DNA from: UBA830 sp002295635 | GTDB lineage: Bacteria > Pseudomonadota > Alphaproteobacteria > MPNO01 > UBA830 | Reading direction: 5' to 3' | Length of the DNA stretch: 64,000 nt | Assembly (NCBI GenBank): GCA_002295635.1 | Contig: DBHK01000023.1 | Coordinates: forward strand, 62,001-126,000 | Shown: positions 55,285 to 63,127 of the stretch, piece by piece | Numbering within the stretch: position 1 is the stretch's first letter | How the letters are laid out: each line of letters begins with the position of its first letter | Notes under the pieces: model-generated | The model's database searches: none | What the model was told of the DNA's origin: nothing | What the model saw: the letters and a program-made list of their open reading frames with translations, nothing else | Made by a program: the position numbers and the translations under genes

Positions 55285-55962
55285 CTAATCCAAGTCAGGA
55301 GTGGCAAGGTCTCGGCAATTCTCGGCTCCGAGGAGTTCAGCACCGGTATAATCTTGTAATTGGTCAAACGAAAGACCCGGAACTTTTTCGCGAACAACAG
55401 CCCGTCCGGCGGAGAAATCGATCACAGCAATGTCAGTATATACGGTATTGACCACACCAATACCGGTCAGTGGATAAGTACATTCGTCGACAATCTTTTG
55501 ATCGCCCCCTCTTGTATTATGTTCTGTCATTACCAAAACCTTCCGCGCACCCGAAGCAAGATCCATTGCACCGCCCACCGCCGGAAGGGCGTGAGGACCA
55601 CCGGTAGACCAGTTAGCAAGGTCTCCCCTCGCAGAAACCTGGAAAGCGCCGAGAATACAGATATCGATATGTCCTCCTCTAATCATGCCGAATGAATCCG
55701 CGTGATGAAAGAAAGCACCACCGGGTAGGACAGTAACCGGTTTTTTGCCCGCATTGATTAGATCGCAATCAAACTCATCAACGCTGGGTTCCGGCCCCAT
55801 CCCGAGAATACCATTTTCACTATGAAAAATGATTTCACGACCATCAGGAATATAGTTCGCAACCAACTCAGGCATTCCGATACCAAGGTTAACATAACTC
55901 CCGTTGTCTATGTCCTGAGCTAGGCGCCAGGCAACTTGTCTACGATTAAGTCTATGTGTCAC
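55285..55962 (-). CDS. 3-oxoacid/3-oxoadipate CoA-transferase subunit B
   Basis: The 225-residue beta subunit carries the catalytic glutamate E49 in SENGILGMGP. It moves CoA from succinyl-CoA (or acetyl-CoA) to a 3-oxo acid such as 3-oxoadipate or acetoacetate. Other typical segments are GGAFFHHADSFGMIRGGHIDICILGAFQVS and the final GLSFDQLQDYTGAEL (given in part). It starts with GTG overlapping the subunit A stop (GTGA). Which 3-oxo acid is used cannot be fixed by sequence alone. Confidence 0.9.
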   Translation of the reverse strand: MTHRLNRRQVAWRLAQDIDNGSYVNLGIGMPELVANYIPDGREIIFHSENGILGMGPEPSVDEFDCDLINAGKKPVTVLPGGAFFHHADSFGMIRGGHIDICILGAFQVSARGDLANWSTGGPHALPAVGGAMDLASGARKVLVMTEHNTRGGDQKIVDECTYPLTGIGVVNTVYTDIAVIDFSAGRAVVREKVPGLSFDQLQDYTGAELLGAENCRDLATPDLD

Positions 55963-56684
55963 TTTTTCCCCTGACCTAGATAGCGGAAATCTCGTTGGAT
56001 CATTTCACTTTCGCTAACCGGATAGGGAACTTCCACTACTTGATCCACATAGATACCGGGCGTTACGACTTGTTCTGGTGGGATTTCTCCTAGATCGACA
56101 ATCTTTCGGGCCTGTACGATTGTGTTTTTTGCCGCCGTACACATGATAGGCCCGAAATTTCGGGCTGCTAGGCGATAGGTTAGATTGCCCCAGCGATCAG
56201 CGAGATCGGCCTTCACTAATGCAAAATCAGCGTGCAATGGATCCTCCAGAACGAACTCTTCACCTTTATAGATTCTTCGTTCTTTACCCTCTGCAAGAGG
56301 TGTGCCGACAGTAGTCCGTGTATAAAAACCGCCTATCCCGGCGCCGGCAGCGCGGATACGTTCAGCGAGCGTCCCTTGCGGGACCATCTCGAGCTCGATC
56401 CGACCGTCGCGATACATGGTTTCGAAGACTTCCGAATGCGACGACCTAGGAAATGAACAGATCATCTTGCGCACCAGACCACACTCTAGTAGCGCCGCTA
56501 GGCCGACATGTCCGTTTCCTGCGTTATTATTAACTATAGTGAGTTCGCGGGACCCATGGTCAATTAGCGCGTGCGTAAGCTCGGTGGGATTTCCCGACTC
56601 TCCGAAACCACTAATCAGGATTACTGCACCATCTTGAATTAACGAAACCGCCTCTTTCGGAGTTTCGGTTCTTTTATCGATCAT
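55959..56684 (-). CDS. 3-oxoacid/3-oxoadipate CoA-transferase subunit A
   Basis: A 241-residue alpha subunit with the CoA-binding glycine-rich loop SGFGESGNP near residues 24-32 and the family signature GIGGFYTRTTVGTPLAEGKE near 111-130. The ATG at 56684 gives the normal start MIDKRTETPKEAV; an earlier start at 56702 is less likely. It is the first gene of the CoA-transferase / AhpD-like / SDR operon on the minus strand. Confidence 0.9.
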   Translation of the reverse strand: MIDKRTETPKEAVSLIQDGAVILISGFGESGNPTELTHALIDHGSRELTIVNNNAGNGHVGLAALLECGLVRKMICSFPRSSHSEVFETMYRDGRIELEMVPQGTLAERIRAAGAGIGGFYTRTTVGTPLAEGKERRIYKGEEFVLEDPLHADFALVKADLADRWGNLTYRLAARNFGPIMCTAAKNTIVQARKIVDLGEIPPEQVVTPGIYVDQVVEVPYPVSESEMIQRDFRYLGQGKK

Positions 56685-57041
56685 GTGGCTAGTGTATGGC
56701 AAGCTGGGACAGAAGTCTCAACCAGAAAAGGTCGCCTCGTAGATCCGGCCAATTTTGCCGAAGTTATAGTGTGTTTTGAATAGTTCCCCGTTGATGGGTG
56801 CAATTCGTAAAAACCTCATTAGCACTAGCTCGGGGTAACATTTATCTTCGTCTCAGACTTATTCGTATAGATAAGAAAAAAGGATTCATACCAAGTAGAG
56901 TCGCCGCCCAAGACCGAAGGGAAATTTTTCTCGGCCCCATTTAAAAAGGGAATACAGAATTTTCGGGCGGAACACACATTCGTTTAATTGGCCCGGCTAC
57001 AAAGGATTGAACTAAATAGCGCAGCTGCTAAAGATTTAAAT
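56685..57041. other. Divergent region between CoA-transferase and dinB genes
   Basis: About 357 bases without a gene, serving the leftward CoA-transferase operon and the rightward dinB. A LexA-like GAAC is present near 56969, but the expected second half-site at seven bases' spacing is missing. No RNA or strong palindrome was recognised. Confidence 0.4.
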
Positions 57042-58298
57042 ATGCCCGAACTTTGCCGAATATGTCTTACTGATCGACCGAGAATTAGCCAAAAATGCTC
57101 AAACGGTGGAGAGCACACGGTTATTAATCACGCCGAGCTAAATTCACTTTCTACAGCCCATATTGACTGCGATTCATTCTATGCAAGCATTGAGAAACGG
57201 GATAACCCCAAACTGATCGATAAACCGGTGATTGTTGGCGGTCAAAAACGAGGGGTCGTGATGGCCGCCTGCTATGTTGCTCGAAAATACGGAATCCATT
57301 CCGCGATGCCGATGTTTAGAGCGCTCAGGGCTTGTCCGGATGCCGTCGTTATCCCACCGGATATAAAGAAGTACACCGCCGCGGGCCGCGCGGTGCGGGA
57401 AATGATGCGGAATGTCACTCCCTTAGTAGAACCAATCTCTATCGACGAGGCTTTTCTCGACCTAGCGGGTACGGAACGTTTACATGGTGTGAGCCCCGCC
57501 AGCACACTCGCCCGGCTGGCGGTAGATATCCGATCGAAACACGGTATTACGGTAACCGTCGGCCTGAGCCATAACAAGTTCTTAGCCAAGCTGGCGTCTG
57601 GCCTTAACAAACCTTATGGATTCACAGTGGTAGGCCGAAAAGAAACAGTACCTTTCCTCTCCGAGCAGCCGGTCTCCGGTATCTGGGGTGTCGGCCAAGT
57701 TATGCAGAAGCGGCTGAAACGCGACGGTATCACTTTAATTGGTGATCTACAGAAACAGGAGAGTGTAGAACTCGTGCACCGCTACGGTGAGTTTGGCCGA
57801 CACCTACACCATCTCGCTTTCGGGCGGGACGACCGAAAGGTCTCGGCCGGGGTACGGCGTAAGAGCCTCTCAACCGAGACGACGTTTGCTAATAACATTT
57901 CTGATGTCAACCACCTCAATCGTATTCTATGGCAACAGGTCGAGAAGATATCTAAAGGCGTAAAAAAAGAAGAGATTGGCGGTAAGACGGTTACCTTAAA
58001 ATTAAAAACGGCTAAGTTCGCTATTCGGACACGATCGCGCACTCTACCACACCCAACCCAGCTAGCCGATGTAATCTTCACGGCAGCCGCTCCGCTTTTA
58101 AAAAAGGAAGCGGATGGCACCGCATATCGCCTGCTGGGTGTTGGATTATCCGAATTTACATCGTCTAAGCATTGCGACCCCATTGACCTCGCCGACCCGG
58201 ACTTACAAAAACGCAAGCAGATTGAGTTTGCCATTGACGATTTGCGCGCGCGTTTTGGATGCGATGCGATTAGAAAAGGTGAGCCCTCGACCCTTTAA
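57042..58298 (+). CDS. dinB: DNA polymerase IV (Y-family)
   Basis: Error-prone translesion polymerase of 418 residues. Catalytic features are HIDCDSFYASIEKRD near residue 40, VVMAACYVARKYGI near 72, and SIDEAFLDLAGT near 132; the little-finger domain has RKSLSTETTFANNI near 270. The N-terminus (MPELCRICLTD) is the zinc-ribbon-like extension seen in many alphaproteobacterial DinB proteins, but the second CxxC is reduced to KCSNGG, so metal binding is doubtful. The ATG at 57042 fits that family start better than a TTG at 56988. Confidence 0.93.
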   Translation: MPELCRICLTDRPRISQKCSNGGEHTVINHAELNSLSTAHIDCDSFYASIEKRDNPKLIDKPVIVGGQKRGVVMAACYVARKYGIHSAMPMFRALRACPDAVVIPPDIKKYTAAGRAVREMMRNVTPLVEPISIDEAFLDLAGTERLHGVSPASTLARLAVDIRSKHGITVTVGLSHNKFLAKLASGLNKPYGFTVVGRKETVPFLSEQPVSGIWGVGQVMQKRLKRDGITLIGDLQKQESVELVHRYGEFGRHLHHLAFGRDDRKVSAGVRRKSLSTETTFANNISDVNHLNRILWQQVEKISKGVKKEEIGGKTVTLKLKTAKFAIRTRSRTLPHPTQLADVIFTAAAPLLKKEADGTAYRLLGVGLSEFTSSKHCDPIDLADPDLQKRKQIEFAIDDLRARFGCDAIRKGEPSTL

Positions 58299-58471
58299 TC
58301 CGGTTGCGAGAGTCCCAGGGGGAATCAAACTATAGAAGTAAGTTTGGCTCTCCGATAATTGGACTTTTTTTGGAAAGTTGCGTGGACACATACATCCCAA
58401 AGAATCCCATTCAGAAATCCTTCGAAACGATGTGGAAATACAAAAATGGTTCGAACGGTCATCTTGGGTGA

Positions 58472-58487
58472 TGTGATTGTCGTCACA
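58472..58487. promoter_or_regulatory. CRP/FNR-type site upstream of the cytochrome c gene
   Basis: TGTGATTGTCGTCACA is a perfect TGTGA-N6-TCACA inverted repeat, 163 bases upstream of the cytochrome ATG. It lies in the 352-base gene-free region 58299-58650, which shows nothing else of note. Respiratory cytochromes are frequent targets of CRP/FNR-family regulators, which supports function. Confidence 0.5.
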
Positions 58488-58650
58488 ATATCGTAGTAAA
58501 TATTTACAGTCGCTCCCGATCATATCTACCTGTTAACTACAATTTAATTATCCCTCGAGTAGAAATTACATTGGCAATGTTAATTGACCTGACGATAAGG
58601 AAGACTTAGTTCATTTTATCGGAAAGATGATCTATCAGGACCTATTTATA

Positions 58651-59034
58651 ATGAAAATACCTCTATTCTTAGCTATTTCTGCGGTTTCTGTTCTTCTTGC
58701 TGCAGGTACTGTCAACGCGGCAGATGTCGCCAAGGGGAAAAGGGTTTTCAACAAATGCAAGGCGTGTCACTCTCTAGTAATGAATAAACACCGTATCGGC
58801 CCTAGCCTGCATGGGCTCTTTGGCCGTGCCGCAGGTAAAGCCCCTAAATACAGGTTTTCAAGAGCCATGAAAAAGGCTGGCGCGAGCGGGCTGATATGGA
58901 GTCCGGAGACCGTGGCTAAGTATCTCACCAAGCCCAGAGCTTTCATTAAGGGTACCAAGATGGCTTTTGCCGGCATTAAAAAAAAGCGAGATATGGAAAA
59001 TCTCATGGCCTTTCTCAAGCAAGCGTCGAAGTAG
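58651..59034 (+). CDS. Class I cytochrome c, periplasmic
   Basis: A 127-residue cytochrome c with a signal peptide cleaved after A23 (TVNA|AD). Haem binds at CKACH (36-40) and the sixth ligand is M104 in KGTKMAFAGI. The RIGPSLHGLFGRAAG segment is typical of mitochondrial-type cytochrome c/c2. It would carry electrons between bc1 complex and an oxidase in the periplasm. The frame opens at 58627, but the ATG at 58651 starts the signal peptide. Confidence 0.92.
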   Translation: MKIPLFLAISAVSVLLAAGTVNAADVAKGKRVFNKCKACHSLVMNKHRIGPSLHGLFGRAAGKAPKYRFSRAMKKAGASGLIWSPETVAKYLTKPRAFIKGTKMAFAGIKKKRDMENLMAFLKQASK

Positions 59035-59282
59035 GTTTCAACCGTTCTCGACCAAAGTGCGCTTCTCACGGGTCATATCATCTTCTCTCACCGCCAGTAT
59101 GACCGCCGTGATGGCAAACTCTGTTTCCCTAATATGATTCCCATAGCGTTTCCGTACCGACGGCGCTCAAAGTTCTATTCTGATAGAAAATCGTCGGCAC
59201 CAGTTAGCCAACCTTAGCGCATCAAACCTAAATGGCTGCGAGAATTTAGAACCGAATCTATCGTGTCGTCCCATGAATGCCT

Positions 59283-59504
59283 TTATTCAGCGACGGTTAT
59301 TACTTTCGCAGAGAACCGGTCAAGGCCCTGTTCTGTAGGTTTAATTCGGTGGTCCACTATTGCTTCGACAATTTCCGCCCGGCACTGACCACATTTTGGC
59401 TTGCAGCCGTAGACGTTATGCACATCCTCCCACGCTTCCACTCCAGACTGGATAGCGGACTCAACTTCTCGGTCGTTTATCGAATTACAAATACAGACAT
59501 ACAT
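59283..59504 (-). CDS. bfd: Bacterioferritin-associated ferredoxin (BFD-like [2Fe-2S] protein)
   Basis: A 73-residue protein with the BFD cluster motif C4-x-C6 and C38-x2-C41, plus an extra C34. BFD binds bacterioferritin and reduces its stored iron for release. The ATG at 59504 is used because it gives MYVCICN, the normal family start. A Fur-box-like sequence lies 30 bases upstream. It is divergent from bfr across the assembly gap, the two genes sharing one regulatory region. Confidence 0.9.
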   Translation of the reverse strand: MYVCICNSINDREVESAIQSGVEAWEDVHNVYGCKPKCGQCRAEIVEAIVDHRIKPTEQGLDRFSAKVITVAE

Positions 59505-59533
59505 AAAAAGATAATGGGATCCCACCCAATTTG

Positions 59534-59552
59534 ATACTGAGAACCATTATCA
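59534..59552. promoter_or_regulatory. Fur box upstream of bfd
   Basis: GATACTGAGAACCATTATC matches the 19-base Fur consensus GATAATGATAATCATTATC at 16 positions, and lies 30 bases before the bfd ATG. Repression of bfd by an iron-loaded Fur-type protein is expected, since Bfd is needed when iron must be released. Confidence 0.6.
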
Positions 59553-59653
59553 TTTATGTCCGTCATTTATGTCAAGCAGACCCAAGCTAGTTCATACCGA
59601 AACGGTTTGCCGGAAGTTAATATAATGGAATCTATATACTTTTCCATTCACAT

Positions 59654-59672
59654 GAGAATGAGATGCAATATT
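59654..59672. promoter_or_regulatory. Weaker Fur-box-like sequence left of the gap
   Basis: GAGAATGAGATGCAATATT matches the 19-base Fur consensus at 13 positions, directly at the left edge of the N run. It partly overlaps the 15-base sequence that is repeated on the other side of the gap. Confidence 0.3.
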
Positions 59673-60056
59673 CGNNNNNNNNNNNNNNNNNNNNNNNNNN
59701 NNNNNNNNNNNNNNNNNNNNNNNNNNNNNNNNNNNNNNNNNNNNNNNNNNNNNNNNNNNNNNNNNNNNNNNNNNNNNNNNNNNNNNNNNNNNNNNNNNNN
59801 NNNNNNNNNNNNNNNNNNNNNNNNNNNNNNNNNNNNNNNNNNNNNNNNNNNNNNNNNNNNNNNNNNNNNNNNNNNNNNNNNNNNNNNNNNNNNNNNNNNN
59901 NNNNNNNNNNNNNNNNNNNNNNNNNNNNNNNNNNNNNNNNNNNNNNNNNNNNNNNNNNNNNNNNNNNNNNNNNNNNNNNNNNNNNNNNNNNNNNNNNNNN
60001 NNNNNNNNNNNNNNNNNNNNNNNNNNNNNNNNNNNNNNNNNGAGATGCAATATTCG
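59660..60056. repeat. 15-base direct repeat flanking a run of 367 N
   Basis: GAGATGCAATATTCG occurs at 59660-59674 and again at 60042-60056, with only N between (59675-60041). TGAGAATGA also recurs just outside the two copies. This suggests that two contig ends overlap or that a short tandem repeat broke the assembly. The N length is probably arbitrary, and any gene hidden there cannot be judged. Confidence 0.85.
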
Positions 60057-60057
60057 T

Positions 60058-60076
60058 GAGAATGAAATTCATTTTT
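60058..60076. promoter_or_regulatory. Fur-box-like sequence upstream of bfr
   Basis: GAGAATGAAATTCATTTTT matches the Fur consensus at 14 of 19 positions and contains AATGA-N3-TCATT, the symmetric core of a classical Fur box. It is about 100 bases before the bfr ATG. Confidence 0.4.
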
Positions 60077-60177
60077 ATTGTTCTTTTATTTATTTTTTAT
60101 TTATTTTTAATAGATTTATTTGCTTTTATGAGTTATATATTTGATCGAGGCGTGGATCATCCAAGGAGGGAATTGTT

Positions 60178-60660
60178 ATGAAGGGCGACCCGAAAGTCAT
60201 CGAGCAATTAAACGTAATTTTGAAAAATGAACTTACAGCGATCAATCAGTATTTCTTGCATGCGCGTATGCTTAAAGATTGGGGATTAAACCGCCTCGCA
60301 GCAAAGGTATATGAAGAGTCCATTGGGGAAATGAAGCACGCCGATCATCTGATAGAACGAATTCTCGTGCTAAACGGCCTCCCAAACCTCCAAGACCTTG
60401 GCAAGCTTAGGATCGGTGAAAACGTGCCCGAGGTTCTGAAATCGGATCTCGGGGTCGAAGAAATGAACCAAGGGTGTTTAAAATTAGCTATTTCTGCGTG
60501 CGAAGAAGCCCGGGACTTCGTTTCGCGGGAGATATTTGAAAACATCCTCACTGATACCGAAGAGCACATTGACTGGATTGAACAGCAGCATACCAGGATA
60601 AATCAGGCCGGTCTTCCAAACTACCTTCAGCAACATATGTTTGAGGGAAATGACGAATAG
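60178..60660 (+). CDS. bfr: Bacterioferritin, with one ferroxidase ligand replaced
   Basis: A 160-residue four-helix haem ferritin subunit; 24 assemble into an iron-storage shell. The start MKGDPKVIEQLN aligns without gaps to E. coli Bfr. E18, E51, H54, E94 and H130 of the di-iron site, Y25, and the haem ligand M52 are conserved. The sixth ferroxidase ligand, E127 in E. coli, is T127 here (ILTDTEEHIDW). This resembles subunits that bind haem but oxidise iron poorly and work with a partner subunit. AAGGAGG lies eight bases before the ATG. Divergent from bfd. Confidence 0.94.
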   Translation: MKGDPKVIEQLNVILKNELTAINQYFLHARMLKDWGLNRLAAKVYEESIGEMKHADHLIERILVLNGLPNLQDLGKLRIGENVPEVLKSDLGVEEMNQGCLKLAISACEEARDFVSREIFENILTDTEEHIDWIEQQHTRINQAGLPNYLQQHMFEGNDE

Positions 60661-60786
60661 TAACCCTCCGCCCTTGGATCGTTTTTTCACGGGTTATTCG
60701 GAGCGTCCGACTACTGAATAGGAACGTCGTGCCAGTAAGTAACCAGAAAGCCGTCTAAAGCCTAATTCTAAAAGGGTTAACGGCGT

Positions 60787-61284
60787 TTAGTGGATCGTTA
60801 TAGACGCGCTTCTATGAACCTGGTTAATCGTTTCCATGCGGTCGGGCATCTCCGTATTTGGCCTTTGGTCAACGAGATCCAACGCCAACTGGAAAGAAAG
60901 AAGCGCATTCACGAAACCGTCTCGACCGTCTTCCGCTATGAAGTCTGAATCAGATACCGGCCACGGGGCTGCCGGATCGCGGCTTACTTCCCTCAGGATC
61001 CTTACAAGTAGCCACTCGTCGGGGGAAAGGTGTGGTATGCAGGTACAGTTTAATTTTAACGCTTTCGTACCATGGGCTTGGACCAATCGAATAGTTGAAT
61101 TAACGGCTTCAATCGCGATCCGCTTTGCGGATGGGGGCAAATTATCGCCAAATTCCGTTCGCACCCTTTCAAAGTATCTTTCGCCGCGAACCTTCATTCT
61201 TAAAGCCCATATGAAGGCTTGTTCGGTAAAATAAAGGTCCTTAATTTCAATAGGCCTGTTAGTTTTATCTTTTTTTGATAGCAT
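60787..61284 (-). CDS. Hypothetical protein, 165 residues
   Basis: Not recognised. The protein is soluble and mixed alpha/beta in character, with a basic N-terminus, a helix rich in aromatic residues (EQAFIWALRMKVRGERYFERV), a central NCTCIPHLSPDEW segment with two cysteines and a C-terminal acidic part. There is no signal peptide or membrane helix. AGAAGAA precedes the ATG. It lies tail-to-tail with bfr and has a Fur-like palindrome 131 bases upstream, so a link with iron is possible. Codon use and length suggest a real gene. Confidence 0.7.
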   Translation of the reverse strand: MLSKKDKTNRPIEIKDLYFTEQAFIWALRMKVRGERYFERVRTEFGDNLPPSAKRIAIEAVNSTIRLVQAHGTKALKLNCTCIPHLSPDEWLLVRILREVSRDPAAPWPVSDSDFIAEDGRDGFVNALLSFQLALDLVDQRPNTEMPDRMETINQVHRSASITIH

Positions 61285-61905
61285 TATAATAAATTCTTCT
61301 TTTTTCTAATTTTCTTTTTGGATGCGACGATGGTCGAACAGTGGTTTCGGCGCAGTTCCATTGATAAATTTATGATTTATGTAGGCCATCCAAACTAAAA
61401 AGTACCAGATATGCGAATGAGAGTCATTCCCATTTTAGTTAAATGATTTTCTGGAGCGGTTTGTTGATTTTTTGTGGTCGACTTTTCAAAAACCCGTAGC
61501 TCATTCGGTTCCAAAAAGCTTATCAACATCGGTCCCGCTGTTTCCGAAAACTCTATATTAGCCGAAAGGAAGCTCCGAATCATAAGAAGATATCAGATGA
61601 TTACTACGTCAGTAATGCACCACATAGAGCTCGTGAGTTTGGAGGTGTTCGGGTAGGGTTTCGATATATAGATTCGGCTTTAGTCAGGGGTAAACATACC
61701 CCAAATTGGATAATCGCCTCTCAAGTACTTCTATTTTCTTTAAATAGGAAATTTGGCCCACACAGGAAAAGTATCAAATAAAAGAGAAGAAATTGCGGCA
61801 CCTCCGTGGCAGGTTTGGCACAAAAAAACGCTTTTCAGCCGGCATTACCTTAAAGAATTTCATTAACAGACCGAATGATATAAGAATGCGCCGCGATGCG
61901 TCGGA
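61285..61905. other. 621-base region without a recognised gene
   Basis: This A/T-rich stretch lies between the unknown gene and the universal stress protein gene. Short frames of about 60 codons exist but read as chance. The one clear element is the palindrome at 61415-61429. No RNA gene was recognised, though a small RNA cannot be excluded. Confidence 0.45.
61415..61429. promoter_or_regulatory. Fur-like palindrome GAATGA-N3-TCATTC
   Basis: A perfect inverted repeat with 6-base arms and a 3-base centre (GAG). The AATGA-N3-TCATT core equals the core of a classical Fur box and of the site at 60058-60076. It is 131 bases upstream of the unknown gene at 60787-61284. Confidence 0.45.
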
Positions 61906-62331
61906 CTAACGCACAACTAGTACGGATTTGGCAGAGTGCCGCACCACGCGGGCCGCATTCGGCCCTAACAAATAGTCCTGTAGCTCGGGTCTATGGGAAC
62001 CCATGATTATAAGATCCGCATTAATTTCGTCCGCGGTATCAATGATTGACTTATATATTGTACCGTCAGCAACAATGTTCCTGACTTTGATAGTACTTGG
62101 CACGCGGTCCTCAACAAATTTGTTGAGGACCTCTTTCGCGTTGTGCATCAACCTGTCTTCATGACCTTCAGGAAAAAACTGCGCCACCATAGGAGACCGA
62201 AAATCGGGCATAACTGTCATCACGTGAAGAAGCGAATCGAAAGCCATACAATACCCTATAGCAGTTGGCAGAGCTCGTGCCCAAGAACTCTCATTACCGA
62301 GATCAACTGGTAGTAGAATGCCAGTATACAT
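61906..62331 (-). CDS. Universal stress protein (UspA family)
   Basis: A 141-residue UspA-fold protein. It begins YTGILLPVDLGNESSWARAL and ends with the nucleotide-loop region GSHRPELQDYLLGPNAARVVRHS and a VLVV strand. The usual GSHG is GSHR and the second loop is GPN rather than GS, so ATP binding may be altered. GGGAGG lies six bases before the ATG. Usually such proteins are induced by starvation or respiratory stress. Confidence 0.9.
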   Translation of the reverse strand: MYTGILLPVDLGNESSWARALPTAIGYCMAFDSLLHVMTVMPDFRSPMVAQFFPEGHEDRLMHNAKEVLNKFVEDRVPSTIKVRNIVADGTIYKSIIDTADEINADLIIMGSHRPELQDYLLGPNAARVVRHSAKSVLVVR

Positions 62332-62609
62332 ATTGCCTCCCTTTCGATCCGGCAGCTAGCCGCGCAGGCAATTCTGCCCTTCGTCGATGCTCTCTAACCC
62401 AGAGTAGTGGTAGCAACGTAATCGCTGCAAGCATCAACTACCCAATTTCATACGCGAACCTACGTTGACCATTGGGGACGAGAGACAGAGTCAAATACGG
62501 AGGTCAGTGAAAGAGCCCTTCCATATAATGAACCCGTTGGCGCATTGGTAATGTTAAGTTAGGATTATACGTTTAATTCATACATTCAATACCCAAATCA
62601 GGATGCACT

Positions 62610-63125
62610 ATGAATTTAAAAGACCATATCCGGTCGATTCCGGATTTTCCTCAGCCGGGTATACTTTTCTATGATATTTCCACCTTGCTTGAAAAACCCG
62701 AGGCTTGGCAGGTGGCGGTTAACCGCCTCGCAGAGCAAATTGAACCATACCAGCCGGATCGTCTGATCGCCATCGAATCCCGGGGCTTTCTTGTGGCTGC
62801 ACCGTTAGCGTTGAATCTCAACATCGGTCTTACAATGATCCGGAAGCAGGGAAAACTTCCGGGCAAAGTCATTTCTCATAGCTACGATTTGGAGTACGGA
62901 AGCGATACCATCGAAATTCAGTCTGGCACGATAAGCGAGTCCCAGAAAGTTGTATTGATAGATGATCTTTTAGCCACCGGTGGAACCGCTGCGGCATCAA
63001 TTGGACTATTGCGCGGTCTCGGCGCCCGAGTAGTTGCCTCGGCCTTTATCGTTGAATTGAATTTCCTCAACGGACGCGATCAGCTCGATCTTCCCGTACA
63101 CTCTTTAATTAGCTACGACCAATAG
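62610..63125 (+). CDS. apt: Adenine phosphoribosyltransferase
   Basis: Salvages adenine to AMP using PRPP. The 171 residues include PDFPQPGILFYDISTLLEKP at 11-30, AIESRGFL at 54-61 and the PRPP-binding VVLIDDLLATGGTAAA at 114-129. AGGA lies seven bases before the ATG. Length and motifs are standard. It converges on a UbiD-family gene two bases away. Confidence 0.95.
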   Translation: MNLKDHIRSIPDFPQPGILFYDISTLLEKPEAWQVAVNRLAEQIEPYQPDRLIAIESRGFLVAAPLALNLNIGLTMIRKQGKLPGKVISHSYDLEYGSDTIEIQSGTISESQKVVLIDDLLATGGTAAASIGLLRGLGARVVASAFIVELNFLNGRDQLDLPVHSLISYDQ

Positions 63126-63127
63126 AC

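Noticed and set aside
56960..56985. LexA-type box before dinB
   Set aside because: GAAC is present, but no second half-site occurs at the seven-base spacing used by alphaproteobacterial LexA.
59556..60181. Open frames spanning the N run
   Set aside because: They are open only because N cannot give a stop; no coding evidence exists on either side.
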